This document shows, piece after piece, positions 53,415-55,174 of a DNA stretch of 55,174 nucleotides (position 1 is its first letter; every line of letters starts with the position of its first letter). A program made the translations under genes and the position numbers. Source of the stretch: Lentisphaeria bacterium. GTDB taxonomy: Bacteria > Verrucomicrobiota > Lentisphaeria > Victivallales > UBA1829. The DNA lies in NCBI GenBank assembly GCA_017963105.1, contig JAGCTY010000064.1, positions 1 through 55,174 of the forward strand, in the 5' to 3' direction. The notes below the pieces were generated by a model. That model made no database searches, was not told where the DNA came from, and was given only the letters and a program-made list of their open reading frames with translations.

Positions 53415-54842
53415 ATGGATTACCCGAAACCCGCCTCATTCCGCACACTCGACGCATTCCGCGCGCACCTCGCCGAATCGAATATCCCCATCGGCCTCGC
53501 CGAGCTCCCGCCCGCCGGGGAGTCCGCTCTCGCGAAGCCCCTGAACGGGATCGGCAACCGCTGGGCGGTCCTGCCCATGGAGGGCTGGGACTGCGGACGC
53601 GACGGCACGCCGTCCGAGTTCACGCGCCGCCGCTGGCTCCGATTCGCTTCAAGCGGGGCGAAGCTCATCTACGGGACCGAGGCGGCAGCCGTGATGCACT
53701 CCGGGCGCAGCAACACGCGCCAGCTCCTCGTGGCCGACCACACCGTGAACGCATTAAAGAAACTCAACGCGGAAATGAGGCAGACGCACCGCGAACGCTT
53801 CGGCACGGATTCCGACCTGAAGATCGGGCTCCAGCTCACGCATTCCGGACGGTTCTCCCACCCGGACGACGACCGCGTGCTCGCCTCGAAGACCGCATAC
53901 GCCCATCCGCTGCTCGACAAAAAGTTTCACAACGACGCTTCGAACGTGGTCACGGACGACGAGGTCGCGGACATCATCTCGTACTTCATCCGCGCCGCCG
54001 AGCTCGCGCAGGACGCCGGGTTCGATTTCGTGGACGTGAAGCTCGCGCACGGCTACCTCGGGCATGAATTCCTCACCGCCTACGACCGCCCCGGCGCGTT
54101 CGGCGGCTCCTTCGAGAACCGCACGCGCTTCTTCCGCGAGATCGCTGAGGGCATCGCGAAACGCTGTCCCGGCCTGGAACTCTCCTCGCGCGTCAGCATC
54201 TTCGACATCCGCCCGTTCGTGAAGGGCACGAACGGCGTCGGCGTGCCGATGGACTGGTCCGGCCCCTACCCGTACGCGTTCGGCGGCGCGGGCGACGGCC
54301 TCACGATGGACCCGGACCTGAAGGACACCGTCGCGCTCGTCAAGCTCATGCGTTCGCTCGGCGTGAAGATGATCTGCGCCACGATCGGCAGCCCGTACTA
54401 CTGCGTCCACATCCAGCGCCCGGCGTTTTATCCGGTCTCCGACGGCTACCTGCCGCCGCACGACCCGCTCCGCAGCGTGTGGCTCCACATCGAGGCGGTG
54501 CGCCGTCTGCGCGAGCTCTGCCCCGGCCTGGTCGTGGTCGGCTCCGGCTATACCGCCCTTCAGGAATACCTCCCGCACGCCGCCGAATACGCCGTGGCAA
54601 ACGGCCTCACGGATTTCGTCGGGTTCGGGCGCATGGCGCTCTCCTACCCCGATTTCTGCGCCGACGTCCTCGCCGGACGCCCCCTGCGCCGCGCCTGCAT
54701 CTGCCGCACGTTCGGCGACTGCACGAACGCCCCGCGCGCCGGGCTCATCTCCGGCTGCTACCCGCTCGACGAATGCTACAAAAACCGCCCAGAAGCAAAA
54801 ACGCTCGCCGAGCTCAAAAAGGCCGCAAAAAATAACAAATAA
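53415..54842 (+). CDS. Old Yellow Enzyme-family FMN oxidoreductase
   Basis: The 475-residue TIM-barrel carries OYE features: IGLQLTHSGRFSHPDDD, FDFVDVKLAHGYLGHEFLTA, FGGSFENRTRFFREI and LVVVGSGYTALQEYL with GFGRMALSYPDF. Near the C-terminus a cysteine cluster (CICRTFGDC, then GLISGC) resembles the 4Fe-4S site of 2,4-dienoyl-CoA reductase and BaiH-type enzymes. The NAD(P)-binding domain that usually follows is missing, so electrons must come from a partner. The adjacent flavoprotein is an obvious candidate. OYEs reduce alpha,beta-unsaturated carbonyls. Confidence 0.88.
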   Translation: MDYPKPASFRTLDAFRAHLAESNIPIGLAELPPAGESALAKPLNGIGNRWAVLPMEGWDCGRDGTPSEFTRRRWLRFASSGAKLIYGTEAAAVMHSGRSNTRQLLVADHTVNALKKLNAEMRQTHRERFGTDSDLKIGLQLTHSGRFSHPDDDRVLASKTAYAHPLLDKKFHNDASNVVTDDEVADIISYFIRAAELAQDAGFDFVDVKLAHGYLGHEFLTAYDRPGAFGGSFENRTRFFREIAEGIAKRCPGLELSSRVSIFDIRPFVKGTNGVGVPMDWSGPYPYAFGGAGDGLTMDPDLKDTVALVKLMRSLGVKMICATIGSPYYCVHIQRPAFYPVSDGYLPPHDPLRSVWLHIEAVRRLRELCPGLVVVGSGYTALQEYLPHAAEYAVANGLTDFVGFGRMALSYPDFCADVLAGRPLRRACICRTFGDCTNAPRAGLISGCYPLDECYKNRPEAKTLAELKKAAKNNK

Positions 54843-54878
54843 GCTCTTTTCACACCACATTAAAAGAAGGTTTTCGCC

Positions 54879-55174
54879 ATGCTACACAAAACCGTTCTGA
54901 CCGTTTCGCTCCTCGCCGCGACAATGCTCGTTTCCGCGTTCGCAGCGGAACCCGTGCTCGAATTCAAGGTGAACAAGGACGCGCCGCGCACCGCCGGGAT
55001 GTGCGGCCCCACCCACGACGAGGAGGTCATCTACGGCCTCGGCTCCGACGGCAAACAGCACTATTTCGCGGTCGGCACGGACGTCCGCGGCTCCGGCATC
55101 ACGATCTGGCAGTCCGAGGACATGGTGAACTGGAAGGACGTCGGGCGCGTCTTCACGCAGGCGAACAAGCCCGC
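54879..55174 (+). CDS. GH43-like secreted protein, partial (cut by the window edge)
   Basis: The first 98 residues are visible. A signal peptide (MLHKTVLTVSLLAATMLVSA, cleavage near AFAAE) is followed by the first propeller blade of a GH43/DUF377-like enzyme. It shows a P-x-H-D region (CGPTHDEEVIYGLGSDGKQH) and the typical blade ending ITIWQSEDMVNWKDVGRVF. AGAAGG stands before the ATG. It lies 36 nt after the Old Yellow Enzyme gene and so probably belongs to the same operon, tying the redox trio to carbohydrate use. Confidence 0.7.
   Translation, partial: MLHKTVLTVSLLAATMLVSAFAAEPVLEFKVNKDAPRTAGMCGPTHDEEVIYGLGSDGKQHYFAVGTDVRGSGITIWQSEDMVNWKDVGRVFTQANKP

Overview
The window is 55 kb of GC-rich, densely coded bacterial DNA with no mobile element, rRNA or CRISPR array. 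It most resembles the PVC superphylum, and Lentisphaeria/Victivallales-like gut or marine polysaccharide degraders in particular. The reasons are many secreted glycoside hydrolases, a stand-alone pseudopilin, a giant protein with AIDA-type strand-loop-strand repeats and FG-GAP repeats, low-complexity Ala/Pro/Lys inserts in housekeeping proteins, and riboflavin, DXP and PdxJ pathway genes of Gram-negative type. This assignment is inference from gene content. Promoters are easy to see: AT-rich gaps repeatedly carry a TTGAAA-like -35, a 15-17 nt spacer and an (often TGC-extended) TATATT-like -10.

Layout. 1-1606: sigma-54 activator (GAF-AAA-Fis) on a nearly leaderless promoter, then a possible small RNA. 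1880-3187 (-): small protein, TPM-domain lipoprotein and GyrI-like ligand-binding protein. 3492-7680 (+): arabinogalactan locus with a double-GH53 endo-galactanase and a GH51 arabinofuranosidase. 7795-11829 (-): lipoprotein, nrdR, ClC channel and a protein with a divergent ATP-cone-like N-terminus. 12059-15985 (+): GT2, GH43-like lipoprotein and dxs. 16180-21039 (+): AIDA-repeat, C10-cysteine-peptidase, CARDB, FG-GAP giant. 21118-21578: tRNA-Gln, two 42-bp hairpin repeats and two identical tRNA-Gly genes. 21611-24206: lipoprotein, GGQ rescue-factor-like protein and two low-complexity secreted proteins. 24368-29782 (-): uppP, pilT, pdxJ, a TIM-barrel-like protein, ribE and ribD. 29986-35131 (+): TSCPD protein, unknown protein, and a tight FHA/ftsH/DUF167/mnmA operon. 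35196-36887 (-): membrane sensor without an output domain. 37215-44519 (+): GT2 synthase, pseudopilin, GH5-like hydrolase and PA14 protein, joined by ATGA overlaps. 44608-50480 (-): CE12 esterase and a YtfQ/YjfF/YtfT/YtfR furanose transporter. 50722-55174 (+): SDR, flavoprotein, Old Yellow Enzyme and the start of a GH43-like gene, divergent from the transporter.

How it fits together. Several loci point to use of pectin side chains (arabinogalactan, arabinan, rhamnogalacturonan acetyl groups). Galactanase and arabinofuranosidase would release galactose and arabinose units, CE12 would remove acetyl groups, and the YtfQRT/YjfF family imports furanose sugars. The divergent SDR/FAD/OYE trio has no known assignment and may reduce or oxidise something released from the same polymer. 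The 37215-44519 operon looks like production or processing of a secreted glycan. These two clusters, the AIDA/C10 chimera and the FHA-FtsH pair are the best candidates for undescribed biology.
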